Assembly: GCA_934654515.1 (NCBI GenBank)
Contig: CAKUGA010000014.1
Span: forward strand, 1 to 29,347
Source: an uncultured Collinsella sp.
GTDB taxonomy: Bacteria > Actinomycetota > Coriobacteriia > Coriobacteriales > Coriobacteriaceae
Reading direction: 5' to 3'
Length of the DNA stretch: 29,347 bases
In this document: one piece after another, positions 1-7,124 of the stretch
Numbering within the stretch: the stretch's first letter is position 1
Layout: each line of letters opens with the position of its first letter
The notes under the pieces: model-generated
The model's database searches: none
The model's input: only the letters and a program-made list of their open reading frames with translations
Told to the model about the DNA's origin: nothing
Translations under genes and position numbers: made by a program

Positions 1-1
1 T

Positions 2-274
2 ATTGAGCTGCTGCGCCGCGGATACGAGGTGTACGTCGGCGTGCTCTACAAAAAGGAAATTGATTTTGTAGCAATCAGGCGAAGCGAGAAACTCTACATT
101 CAGGTGAGCGACGATATCAGCTCGGATAAGACGTTCGAGAGGGAGATTTCGCCGCTCCTGAGCATTGGCGATGCGTATCCCAAGATGATTCTCGCCCGTA
201 CGCATCACGAGACAACAGATCGCGATGGGGTGCAGGTTGTGGATCTGGCGAGATGGCTGGCCGGCGAGGCGTAG
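2..274 (+). CDS. C-terminal fragment of a DUF4143-type ATP-binding protein (5' end outside window)
   Basis: The reading frame is open from the window edge to a TAG stop at 272-274, so about 90 C-terminal residues are visible. They run through GYEVYVG, KKEIDFVA, LYIQVSDD, REISPLLSI, YPKMILAR and end in VVDLARWLAG. This order is typical of the DUF4143 nuclease-like C-terminus of AAA_14-type P-loop ATPases, which are common in anaerobic gut bacteria and mostly of unknown role. The P-loop part is not in the window, so integrity cannot be judged. The gene converges on coaX, and an 18-bp inverted repeat lies between them. Family assignment is by recognition of the C-terminal pattern only. Confidence 0.75.
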   Translation: MELLRRGYEVYVGVLYKKEIDFVAIRRSEKLYIQVSDDISSDKTFEREISPLLSIGDAYPKMILARTHHETTDRDGVQVVDLARWLAGEA

Positions 275-285
275 CGCCTCTCAGG

Positions 286-328
286 TCTATTCCTCAAAAC
301 TGAAAATAATTCAGTTTTGAGGAATAGG
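286..328. terminator. Perfect inverted repeat between convergent genes, possible shared terminator
   Basis: Positions 287-304 pair perfectly with 310-327 (18 bp, loop of 5 A/T bases), and a T-G pair extends the stem. It sits 12 bp after the stop of the DUF4143 gene and about 50 bp after the coaX stop, so it could end transcription from both sides. Neither strand has a clear U-tract after the stem, although four consecutive T or A bases lie inside the arms. A protein-binding site or repeat remnant is an alternative. Confidence 0.5.
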
Positions 329-376
329 ATTGGCGGGTGGTTGCTGCGAGCTGGTGCATCCAGCCCGGCCCTTGCC

Positions 377-1150
377 CTATCCCAGCTCCTGCATGCGGCG
401 GTAGATTTCGCAGATGCCCTTGATAGTGAGCTGGCCGTCGACCACGTCGAAGGCGTCGGTCGAATCGGCGACGATGCTGGCGAGGCCGCCCGTGGCGATG
501 ACGGTGGCGTCCTCGCGCCCCAGCTCGCGCTTCATGCGCGTGACCAGGCCCTCTGCCATGGCGGCGGCACCTGTTACGGCGCCGACCTTGATGCACTCCT
601 CGGTATCGCGGCCGATGGCGTGCTCGGGTGCCTCGAGCGGAACGCTGGCGAGCTTGGCGGCGCGGGCGGCAAGCGCGTCCATCGATATGCGGATACCCGG
701 CGCAATCGCTCCGCCAATGTAGTAGCCGTCCTCGTCGATAACGTCGATATTGGTCGCGGTGCCAAAGTCCACCACGATCGCCGGGGCGCCGTAAAAGCGC
801 TCGGCCGCGACGGCGTTGGCGATGCGGTCGGCGCCCACGGCCTGGGGACGCGCGGCGCGCAGCTTGGTCACGGCGGCGGTCTGCGGTCCGATGACGATGG
901 CGTCTGCCGCGATGCGGTCGGCCACGGCATGCCATTCGCGTGAGAGCTGCGGCACCACGCCGGCAAAGGCGATCGCGTCGACCGCGTCGAGCGAGAGGTC
1001 GTACATCTTAAAGAAGCCCATCAGGCGCACGTGGATCTCGTCGGCGGTAAAAGAGCGGTCGGTGGGCATGCGCCACGACTGCACCAGCTCGTCTCCGTCA
1101 AACAGGCCCATGGCCGTCTGCGTGTTTCCCATATCGATAGCGAGCAGCAT
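377..1150 (-). CDS. coaX: Type III pantothenate kinase
   Basis: Predicted 257-residue cytoplasmic enzyme that phosphorylates pantothenate with ATP, the first step of coenzyme A synthesis. Visible family signatures are DMGNT at residues 6-10 (phosphate-binding loop of the ASKHA fold), GADR at 106-109 and VDFGTATNID from 127, with D6, D108 and D128 at the expected acidic positions. IGGAIAPGI follows the last motif, as usual in the family. An in-frame ATG 87 bp further upstream exists, but the start at 1150 is preferred: it puts IDMGNT at the N-terminus as in homologues and has GGGAG 6 bases upstream. A TACAAT box at 1187-1192 (minus strand) could be the -10 element, with no clear -35. Length is normal and there is no sign of damage. 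It is transcribed alone. Confidence 0.95.
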   Translation of the reverse strand: MLLAIDMGNTQTAMGLFDGDELVQSWRMPTDRSFTADEIHVRLMGFFKMYDLSLDAVDAIAFAGVVPQLSREWHAVADRIAADAIVIGPQTAAVTKLRAARPQAVGADRIANAVAAERFYGAPAIVVDFGTATNIDVIDEDGYYIGGAIAPGIRISMDALAARAAKLASVPLEAPEHAIGRDTEECIKVGAVTGAAAMAEGLVTRMKRELGREDATVIATGGLASIVADSTDAFDVVDGQLTIKGICEIYRRMQELG

Positions 1151-1284
1151 GTCTACTCCCGGTTTTGGCGTAAAAGGACGCGCACCATTGTATACGCGCT
1201 GCCGGCGTTGGGCTGCGATTCGTTTACGGGGACACATGGGCTGAAAGATAATATATGAAGGAATTATGCTCTACGAGATTTTCC

Positions 1285-1313
1285 TTGCCGTTTACCGAAC
1301 TCCCGCGTAATAT
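1285..1313 (+). promoter_or_regulatory. Probable promoter of the initiator tRNA gene
   Basis: TTGCCG at 1285-1290 and TAATAT at 1308-1313 are 17 bp apart, about 30 bp before the first base of the tRNA. TATTCT at 1311-1316 is an alternative -10. Spacing and position fit a housekeeping sigma promoter, but no start site can be confirmed from sequence. Confidence 0.5.
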
Positions 1314-1344
1314 TCTTTCTTGCGCACATGAGGCGCCCAGACAT

Positions 1345-1421
1345 TGCGGGGTGGAGCAGTCTGGTAGCTCGCCGGGCTCATAACCCGGAGGTCGTAGGTT
1401 CAAATCCTGCCCCCGCGACCA
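1345..1421 (+). tRNA. Initiator tRNA-fMet (anticodon CAT)
   Basis: A 77-nt cloverleaf. The acceptor stem pairs 1345-1351 with 1411-1417, the anticodon stem pairs 1372-1376 with 1384-1388, the CAT anticodon is at 1379-1381, and the T stem pairs 1394-1398 with 1406-1410. The 3' CCA (1419-1421) is encoded. Two features mark it as the initiator: the anticodon loop is closed by three consecutive G-C pairs (GGG/CCC), and the first acceptor position is a weak pair (U1-G72; in E. coli it is a C1-A72 mismatch). A dedicated promoter and terminator flank it, so it is a single-gene unit. Confidence 0.96.
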
Positions 1422-1430
1422 AGAACTTGC

Positions 1431-1460
1431 AGCTCGTCGGCTTAGCCGGCGAGCTTTTTT
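1431..1460 (+). terminator. Rho-independent terminator of the tRNA gene
   Basis: Positions 1431-1441 pair with 1445-1455 around a three-base loop, with one G-T pair, and six T bases follow directly at 1455-1460. It begins 10 bases after the tRNA CCA end. Confidence 0.9.
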
Positions 1461-1511
1461 GTCATTCCGGGACTGTGGGGTCGACCCGGTCCTCAACTTT
1501 TCGGTCGAAAA

Positions 1512-1728
1512 TCTCAATCTGTAACAGGTAGACCCGATTTGGGCAGCTAGATGTTACAGATCGAGACAAACTGGCAGGACGGCCTCCGTCTATCTAAATC
1601 TGTAACACGAGGGACGGATTTTGCCGAGTTACTGTTACAGATCGAGATTCTCCGGCAGTCCGGGTTTGGTTTGTCTCGAGCTGTTACATCTGGGGCCGGT
1701 TTTGGCCGGTAGATGTTACAGATCGAGA
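1512..1728. repeat. Array of three 55-bp dyad repeat units, 81-bp period (left of the AlbA_2 gene)
   Basis: The units span 1512-1566, 1593-1647 and 1674-1728, exactly 81 bp from start to start. Each has outer arms related to TCTCRATCTGTAACA and TGTTACAGATCGAGA that can pair over up to 15 bp, enclosing a 25-bp core. The core holds a second, shorter dyad around a GATTT or GGTTTT loop. The core bases differ between units but stay complementary: CCC/GGG in unit 1, GGCC/GGCC in unit 3. The 26-bp spacers differ, although some end in the same GGTTTG motif. Two more units lie at 3740-3874 beyond the AlbA_2 gene. No coding frame explains the pattern. Function is unknown; hairpin RNA, protein-binding sites or a REP-like mobile repeat are possible. 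Confidence 0.9.
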
Positions 1729-1774
1729 CATTTGGCCAGAGCGGGCCCTGCATGCCCAATCTGACACAAGCCAA

Positions 1775-2118
1775 CAAGGTGCAAACTAGGGAACTTTACT
1801 GGGGAACCATGGGGCCGCCCTTGGTCAAGTTTGATCCGGACACGGTGGCCCCTTTCCGGACATTCACGGACAATGTCCGGAAATGGGCTAAAAATGTCCG
1901 GAATTACCGAGTTATCCCACACTCGGTTTGCTCGGTTGCGGTTCAACATTCTGTCCGTACCCCCAAGTACACCGGCAAGGTAAGAACTGGGGAGCTTTTA
2001 CTGGGGAACTTTCATCGGTCAAGTCTCATTTCGGACACGGCGGTCATTTCCGGACAGTCGCGGACAATGTCCGGAAATGGGCTAAAAATGTCCGAATACC
2101 GCTTAAAATGTCCTAAAA
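1775..2118 (+). promoter_or_regulatory. Duplicated leader with two clusters of helically phased ATGTCC iterons
   Basis: A segment of roughly 115-130 bp starting at 1775 is imperfectly repeated from 1976. The shared parts include TTTACTGGGGAAC, GGTCAAG and CGGACACGG. Each copy ends in an operator-like cluster: GGACA on the opposite strand, then the 11-bp palindrome GGACAATGTCC, then further direct ATGTCC copies. ATGTCC starts are 1873 and 1894 (21 bp) in copy 1, and 2067, 2088 and 2108 (21 and 20 bp) in copy 2. The spacing puts all sites on one helical face. A possible -10 box TAAAAT at 2104-2109 overlaps the last iterons, 33 bp before the AlbA_2 start. A bound protein would therefore block the promoter. 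Autoregulation by the winged-helix domain of that gene product is an inference. Confidence 0.75.
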
Positions 2119-2141
2119 GAGTGAGACTGAAAGGCAAATGT

Positions 2142-3536
2142 ATGACCTCAGACGACATTAGGGGAATCCTCACCCAAGGAGAGGGCATTTCCATTGAGTT
2201 TAAGCGTTGCGGCAACCTTCCGGAAATCGATACGTTCGAAACAATCTGCTCTTTTGCAAATCGACAAGGAGGCAATATCCTACTTGGGATTGTCGATGCT
2301 GAAAAATCCGGCACGGGAAAGCCTGAGGTTATCGGAGTCGATCCTGCTCATGTTGTCGAAATAGAGCGCAATATAGCGAATCGCCTGAATGACCCCCATT
2401 TCTTCAATGCTCCGCCCTCTATCGAGCTCGAGAGAGTTGAATACGGGGATCGACTGGTTTTACGCATCTGGGTGGTCGTCGGCGCCATCGTTCACAAATT
2501 GAAAGGTGTGGCGTATGACAGAATCGCTGATACGGATCGGAAGGTGACAACTGATACCCAGCTTGCGGCAATGTATATCCGTAAGCAGGATTACTATACC
2601 GAGCGGAGGGTCTATCCCTATCTTGAGTTGGGCGACTTACGTCTCGATTTGCTCGAACGGGTTAGGAAGATGGCGACGGCGAGACGTGCCAATCATCCGT
2701 GGGCAGAGATGAACGATGAAGATCTACTCCGAAGCGCAAATCTATACCTCAAAGACTACGAGACAGGTATTGAGGGTTACACGTTTGCAGCCGCCCTTTT
2801 GCTTGGCAAAGACAATGTGATTTCAAGTATCGCTCCGTCTTACAAAACTGACGCATACGTCCAGCGTGATGATGTGGACCGCTATGACGATCGTATTGTC
2901 GTGAAGACTAATCTTATCGAGGCATACGATATTCTCCTGGAGTTCGCTCAGAAGCATCTGCCTGACAAGTTCTTTCTTGAGGGGACGCAATCGATTAGCC
3001 TGAGGGACGTCATTTCGCGTGAGCTCATCGCTAATACGCTTATTCATCGCGAGTACGCTAATCCTTACCCAGCAAAAATGATTATCGATGCCGAGGGCAT
3101 CCATACTGAGAACGCGAGTCGACCGCGATTTATCGGTGAGTTGTCGCCAAGCCATTTCAACCCGCTGCCTAAAAATCCCATCATTGCTGAGTTCTTTAGC
3201 AATATCGGTAGGGCAGAATCGTTGGGAAGTGGTACGAGAAATATGTTCAAGTACTCGTGGGCGTATGGCGGCGGTCAACCTGAGCTCGTTGAGGGCGATG
3301 TGTTTGATGCGCGCGTCCCCGTAGCGTCGAGCCAGGAGACGATTCAGAAGCTCGATGTCGATTGGGTTATTGAACGCATGCTGGAGTCTTACGGGTACGT
3401 AACGGTAGCGGCGGTGGCGAATATCGCGAACGTTACCGAGAGGACGGTACGAAGGCATATCTCCGACATGGTCGACGCTGGGGAGCTCCTGGGGACCGGA
3501 GAGACGCGTGCAAGAAAGTTTGTCAGGGTGAAGTAG
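2142..3536 (+). CDS. AlbA_2 (Schlafen-like) / ATPase-like / winged-helix protein
   Basis: 464-residue protein of the COG2865 type, annotated elsewhere as ATP-binding protein or putative regulator; its activity is not established. Domains seen: AlbA_2 at about 15-150 (EFK at 19-21, SFANRQGGNILLGI around 37-50); an HATPase_c_4-like region at about 280-375 (RELIANTLIHREY at 293-305, PKNPIIAEFF at 343-352, GSGTRNM at 362-368); and a winged helix at about 408-462 (VTERTVRRHISDMVDAGEL). The frame is open far upstream through the repeats, but ATG 2142 is chosen because AAAGG lies 7 bases before it and homology starts there. The gene is visibly richer in A+T than its neighbours, stands alone between two repeat families and follows a tRNA gene, which suggests horizontal acquisition. 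A transcriptional regulator or a nucleic-acid-acting defence protein are the main options. Confidence 0.85.
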   Translation: MTSDDIRGILTQGEGISIEFKRCGNLPEIDTFETICSFANRQGGNILLGIVDAEKSGTGKPEVIGVDPAHVVEIERNIANRLNDPHFFNAPPSIELERVEYGDRLVLRIWVVVGAIVHKLKGVAYDRIADTDRKVTTDTQLAAMYIRKQDYYTERRVYPYLELGDLRLDLLERVRKMATARRANHPWAEMNDEDLLRSANLYLKDYETGIEGYTFAAALLLGKDNVISSIAPSYKTDAYVQRDDVDRYDDRIVVKTNLIEAYDILLEFAQKHLPDKFFLEGTQSISLRDVISRELIANTLIHREYANPYPAKMIIDAEGIHTENASRPRFIGELSPSHFNPLPKNPIIAEFFSNIGRAESLGSGTRNMFKYSWAYGGGQPELVEGDVFDARVPVASSQETIQKLDVDWVIERMLESYGYVTVAAVANIANVTERTVRRHISDMVDAGELLGTGETRARKFVRVK

Positions 3537-3557
3537 GGGAAGGACATGACGGCTCCC

Positions 3558-3630
3558 TTTCCGGACATTTACCGACAATGTCCGGAAAGAGGTTAAAAAT
3601 GTCCGGGACTAGGACGAAATGTCCGGAATT
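3558..3630 (+). repeat. Third ATGTCC iteron cluster, downstream of the AlbA_2 gene
   Basis: It starts 22 bp after the stop codon and repeats the upstream cluster in the same orientation: CCGGACAT, then GACAATGTCCGG, then two further ATGTCC copies. ATGTCC starts are 3578, 3599 and 3619, giving the same 21 and 20 bp spacing as the 2067/2088/2108 cluster. The gene is thus enclosed by direct copies of its own operator-like sequence. This could reflect a duplicated cassette end, or control of antisense or downstream transcription. Confidence 0.8.
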
Positions 3631-3739
3631 GCGGGGACGGGCCACATTTTGGTTGTCGAGATGCGGCTGTCAACGCGGAAATGGTGTCATGAACCCGTTT
3701 CGTGCCTCTCGGCCCCGTTCTCAATCTTTCAAACAGGCA

Positions 3740-3874
3740 TCTCGATCTGTAACAGGTGGACCCGATTTGGGCGGCTAGCTGTTACAGATCGGGATATTTC
3801 GGCAGACGGGTTTGGTTTGTCTCAATCTGTAACAGGTAGGACTGGTTTTGGTCTGTAGATGTTACAGATCGAGA
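3740..3874. repeat. Array of two 55-bp dyad repeat units (right of the AlbA_2 gene)
   Basis: The units span 3740-3794 and 3820-3874, 80 bp apart, with the same TCTCRATCTGTAACA / TGTTACAGATC outer arms and 25-bp core as the array at 1512-1728. The cores again hold matching inner dyads with different bases (CCC/GGG in the first, GAC/GTC in the second). The 25-bp spacer ends in GGGTTTGGTTTG, like the spacer at 1648-1673. Orientation is the same as on the left side. Confidence 0.88.
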
Positions 3875-4016
3875 CAAACCGACGGGCCGCCCCGCCCCAT
3901 CCACCTGCCGCCACCTGCTATCCGCCGATTTCCGTTGTGCCGCTGTGCCCCCATGCCATATCCTCTAGACAACTACGCGGTATCATCGCCGCCGCGCCTA
4001 CAAGAGAGGAATGTTC

Positions 4017-6047
4017 ATGACCGCACCTGCATCCAAGCTGCTCCAGCCCATTACGGTTGGCCCCCTTGAGCTCAAGAACCGCATTATGTTCCCGCCGCTG
4101 ACCACCGGCTACGAGGAGCGCGACGGCTCCATCGGCGAGCGCAGCCTGGCTTTTTACGAGCGCCTGGCCCGTGGCGGCGTGAGCTACATCGTCATCGGCG
4201 ACGTCGCTCCCGTCATGACCGCGAGCCCCACGCCCAAGCTGGCGACCGACGCCCAGATCCCCACGTTTAAGGCGCTGGCCGACACCGTCCACAAGCACGG
4301 CGCCAAGGTCGCGCTGCAGCTGTTCCACCCCGAGTACGACGTGCCCGGCGTCGGCCGCATGGTCATGGGTTCCATGGCCGCCGCCAAGGCCGCGCAGGAG
4401 GCCAAGGCCGCCGGCGACGAGGAAACCTTCGCCGCCAAGATGGCCGAGTCCAACGAGATCCGCAAGCAGGCCTACGCCAAGTTGCACCACGATATGCAGC
4501 ACTTTGTGAACGAGGCTAGCGTGGAGCAGCTCACCCAGATCAAGGAGGCCATCGCCGCCTCGGCCGCCCGCGCGCAGCAGGCCGGCATCGACGCCATCGA
4601 GGTCCACGGTGACCGCCTGGTGGGTTCGCTGTGCTCCGCGATCCTCAACAAGCGCACCGATGAGTACGGCGGCTCGTTCCAGAACCGCGTCCGCTATGCG
4701 CTGGAGGTCGTCGCCGCCATTAAGGAGGCCGCGCCGCAGCTGATGGTGGAGTACAAGCTCCCCGTGATCATGGAGAATCCCGACGGCACGCCGCGCGGCA
4801 AGGGCGGCCTGCAGCCCGACGAGGCCTGTGAGTTTGCCAAGCTGCTCGAGGGCGCCGGCATCGACATGATCCAGGTTGCGCAGGCAAACCACACCGGCAA
4901 CATGGGCGACACCATTCCGCCCATGGGCGCCATGCCCTACAACTGGACGCTGCCCGTGGCCGAGCGCGTCAAGGCCCTGGTCTCCGTGCCGGTGGCAACC
5001 GTCGGCCGCGTGGTTTCGGTCGAGGCCGGCGAGAAGATCCTGGAGGACGGCTCGGCAGACATCGTCGCCTACGGCCGCTCGCTCATGTGCGACCCCGACA
5101 TTGCGCTGAAGGCCGCGACCGGCGAGCCCATCCGCGAGTGCCTCAACTGCAATAAAGGCTGCGTCGACGCGATTCAAAACCGCAAGTACATCTCGTGCGT
5201 ACTTAATGCCGAGAACGGTGACGAGGCGACCATCGCCATTAAGCCGGGCGAGGGCGACAAGAAGATTGCCGTGGTGGGCGGCGGTATCGCCGGCCTGGAG
5301 GCCGCGCGCGTGGCGGCCAAGCGCGGCTACGACGTGACCGTCTACGAGGCGAGCGATCACCTGGGCGGCCAGATTGTGCTTGCGGCAGCGCCTCCGCGCA
5401 AGGACGAGATTATGCGCTCGGTCGAGTACTACGAGAAGATTCTGCCTGGCCTGGGCGTTAAGGTTGAACTCAACCACGCCGCCACGGCAGAGGACCTCAA
5501 CGCCGCCGACGCCGCGATTGTGGCCGTGGGCGCGCACGACGTGGTCATCCCCGTCCCGGGCGCCGACTCGGAGAAGGTCGTCTCGAGCTGGGACGTGCTG
5601 GCCGGCAAGGTGGAGCTTACGGGCCGCGTCGCCGTCATTGGCGGTGGCTTGGTGGGCACCGAGACTGCCGAGTACCTGCTGCAGCACGGCTGCGAGGTGG
5701 CGATCGTGGAAATGCTCGACAAGATTGCCGCAGGCGAGTCCGAGACCATTCTGCCGCTGATCATGAGCGACTTTGCCGAGCACAACGTGGAGCAGCACGT
5801 GAAGACCCGCCTGACCGCCATTACCGACGAGGGCGTGGAGGCCGTGCGCACTACCGAGGACGGCGCCGAGGAGCCGGTGAAGATTGCCTGCGATTACGTG
5901 GTGATGGCCGTGGGCTCCAAGGCCAACGCGTTTGACCTGGACGGCGTGACGGTGCCCGTGACTTGCGTGGGCGACTGCTCGGGCGAGCGCACCGCCGACA
6001 TCGCGAGCGCCATTCGCACGGCGTATTACGCGGCCAACGAGCTGTAG
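4017..6047 (+). CDS. NADH:flavin oxidoreductase / enoate reductase (old yellow enzyme family, FAD-fused)
   Basis: 676-residue protein with the layout of 2,4-dienoyl-CoA reductase and clostridial enoate reductases (also the BaiCD/BaiH type). An FMN TIM barrel at about 5-365 begins with VGPLELKNRIMFPPL and holds IEVHGD. A 4Fe-4S motif C-x2-C-x3-C-x11-C follows at C375, C378, C382 and C394. An FAD dinucleotide fold starts near 418 (VVGGGIAGLEAAR) and an NAD(P)H fold near 538 (VIGGGLVGTETAEY). It should pass electrons from NAD(P)H through FAD and the cluster to FMN to reduce an activated C=C bond; the substrate cannot be read from sequence. ATG 4017 is preferred to ATG 4011 because GAGAGG is 7 bases before 4017 but only 1 base before 4011. 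Monocistronic, with a terminator downstream. Barrel residues 110-160 carry an Ala/Lys/Glu-rich stretch, probably a loop insertion. Confidence 0.93.
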   Translation: MTAPASKLLQPITVGPLELKNRIMFPPLTTGYEERDGSIGERSLAFYERLARGGVSYIVIGDVAPVMTASPTPKLATDAQIPTFKALADTVHKHGAKVALQLFHPEYDVPGVGRMVMGSMAAAKAAQEAKAAGDEETFAAKMAESNEIRKQAYAKLHHDMQHFVNEASVEQLTQIKEAIAASAARAQQAGIDAIEVHGDRLVGSLCSAILNKRTDEYGGSFQNRVRYALEVVAAIKEAAPQLMVEYKLPVIMENPDGTPRGKGGLQPDEACEFAKLLEGAGIDMIQVAQANHTGNMGDTIPPMGAMPYNWTLPVAERVKALVSVPVATVGRVVSVEAGEKILEDGSADIVAYGRSLMCDPDIALKAATGEPIRECLNCNKGCVDAIQNRKYISCVLNAENGDEATIAIKPGEGDKKIAVVGGGIAGLEAARVAAKRGYDVTVYEASDHLGGQIVLAAAPPRKDEIMRSVEYYEKILPGLGVKVELNHAATAEDLNAADAAIVAVGAHDVVIPVPGADSEKVVSSWDVLAGKVELTGRVAVIGGGLVGTETAEYLLQHGCEVAIVEMLDKIAAGESETILPLIMSDFAEHNVEQHVKTRLTAITDEGVEAVRTTEDGAEEPVKIACDYVVMAVGSKANAFDLDGVTVPVTCVGDCSGERTADIASAIRTAYYAANEL

Positions 6048-6122
6048 TTGAAAATCGCGGCTAGGCGGGGCGGTAGCACGGATCCGCCTCGCCCGGCTGT
6101 GCCCCGTCGGGTGTCAACCGGT

Positions 6123-6158
6123 GCGGGGCCTGCAAGCGCAGCAGGCCCCGCCCTTTTT
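6123..6158 (+). terminator. Rho-independent terminator of the flavin oxidoreductase gene
   Basis: Positions 6123-6133 pair perfectly with 6141-6151 (11 bp, mostly G-C) around a 7-base loop, and five T bases follow at 6154-6158. A weaker stem, 6064-6073 with 6084-6093, lies between it and the stop codon. Confidence 0.9.
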
Positions 6159-6487
6159 GTTTTGCTCCGGTGGATGGCAATGCGCGGTAATCATGAGGAG
6201 TAAGGACGTCTGCTGCCTTGCCGATCACTCAAAATTATTGGGGGAGGGATTAATAACTATATCCTCTATGCCAAAGGACATAAAGAGATGTCAATTATGT
6301 TGACAAGCGAATGACGATTAGCTGCGAGTCAGCTACCAGCGTAAATAATCGATAAAGAAATGTCGTAAATTGGTGCCAAATGCCCAGATAACACCGCGTC
6401 TATTTTAATTAACTGCTTTGAGCAAACAGTAAAATGCTACTATCTAACTTGCACGTAAGAAAGCAGATTAACGGTTAAGGCTAAGAA
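6159..6487. other. A+T-rich intergenic region upstream of the double-HTH gene
   Basis: No gene is supported here. From about 6220 the base composition becomes clearly A+T-rich compared with both sides. Two small dyads are visible: GGACAT / ATGTCA at 6276-6281 and 6288-6293, and TAGCTG / CAGCTA at 6319-6324 and 6330-6335. TTGAGC at 6418-6423 followed after 17 bp by TATCTA at 6441-6446 is a weak promoter candidate for the gene at 6488. Confidence 0.5.
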
Positions 6488-6892
6488 GTGGCAGGTATGT
6501 CGGAAGCAACTAGGACTCGCACGCATGCGCCCGAGGTTAGGCAGCGCGCCGTCGAGATCCTCCAAGAGGGGGTCGGTCATCGCGCCCTCGCCGCGGAGCT
6601 TGGCATTCCCCAGGCCACGGCTCGTCAGTGGGCCCGCGCGTATGCCGTAGGCGGTGCCGACGCCGTTCTCAACGCCGGTTCGCATCATCACACCTATTCG
6701 TACGAAGTTAAGCTCGCCGTGGTCAAGGACCGCTTGGAAAACGGCTTAACGGTTCGCGAGGCCATGATCAAGCACAAGATCCCCAGCGAGTCTTCGGTCA
6801 AGGCTTGGTGCCGCCAGTACCGCGAGAGCGGTGAGTCCGCGCTGGTCGACAAGCCGCGCGGCCGCAAGCCGCGCGTTAAAAAGGCGGAATAG
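6488..6892 (+). CDS. Small double helix-turn-helix protein resembling IS3-family OrfA
   Basis: 134 residues made almost entirely of two HTH units. The first (about 17-60) contains RQRAVEIL, ALAAELGIPQATARQWARAY and GGADAVL. The second (about 70-125) contains KLAVVKDRLENGLTVREAM, SSVKAWCRQY and ESALVDKPRGRKP. This tandem layout with GxxALxxKPRGR-type ends is that of IS150/IS3-type OrfA (InsJ-like). No OrfB transposase, terminal repeats or target duplication are seen, so it is either a solitary remnant or a domesticated DNA-binding protein. GTG 6488 is taken as start because AAGG lies about 8 bases upstream; ATG 6497 is an alternative. It has its own terminator and lies just ahead of the hydrogenase operon in the same direction, so a regulatory link is possible but unproven. 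Confidence 0.75.
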   Translation: MAGMSEATRTRTHAPEVRQRAVEILQEGVGHRALAAELGIPQATARQWARAYAVGGADAVLNAGSHHHTYSYEVKLAVVKDRLENGLTVREAMIKHKIPSESSVKAWCRQYRESGESALVDKPRGRKPRVKKAE

Positions 6893-6904
6893 CGAACGGG
6901 ATGG

Positions 6905-6927
6905 TGCGCCCACAGGGGCGCATTTTT
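6905..6927 (+). terminator. Rho-independent terminator of the double-HTH gene
   Basis: TGCGCCC at 6905-6911 pairs with GGGCGCA at 6916-6922 around a 4-base loop, followed by five T bases (6923-6927). It separates the HTH gene from the hydrogenase operon. Confidence 0.9.
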
Positions 6928-7124
6928 CTTGCCGCGCCAACTTTTTGGACCGTCGTGAGCCTACTGGAACATCCTCCAAAGTGGTTAATAAACCGCGCGC
7001 AGTGGCCCGTGCGCCCGCCGCCGCGATAGGGGGAGCGTCGCCTCTCTGCTCCAAAGCGGACAGACTCCTTACCCCGTACGCCTAAAACTCCCCAGTTGAC
7101 CGAAAACCCGCCGCCGCTACTCCT

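Noticed and set aside
1400..1421. tRNA 3' end as attachment site of an integrated island
   Set aside because: No second copy of the tRNA 3' sequence is visible downstream and there is no integrase in the window.
1512..1728. CRISPR array
   Set aside because: Units are 55-bp palindromes with diverging cores, only three in a row, spacers partly similar to each other, and no cas genes.
1713..2141. In-frame N-terminal extension of the AlbA_2 protein to 607 residues
   Set aside because: The extension translates the duplicated iteron leader and part of a dyad unit; homology and the Shine-Dalgarno sequence begin at 2142.
3918..5798. Long minus-strand open frame opposite the flavin oxidoreductase
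   Set aside because: It is a by-product of G+C-rich codon use; the plus-strand frame has all cofactor motifs and a ribosome site.
6488..6892. Complete IS3-family insertion sequence
   Set aside because: No OrfB transposase, terminal inverted repeats or target-site duplication could be found around the gene.
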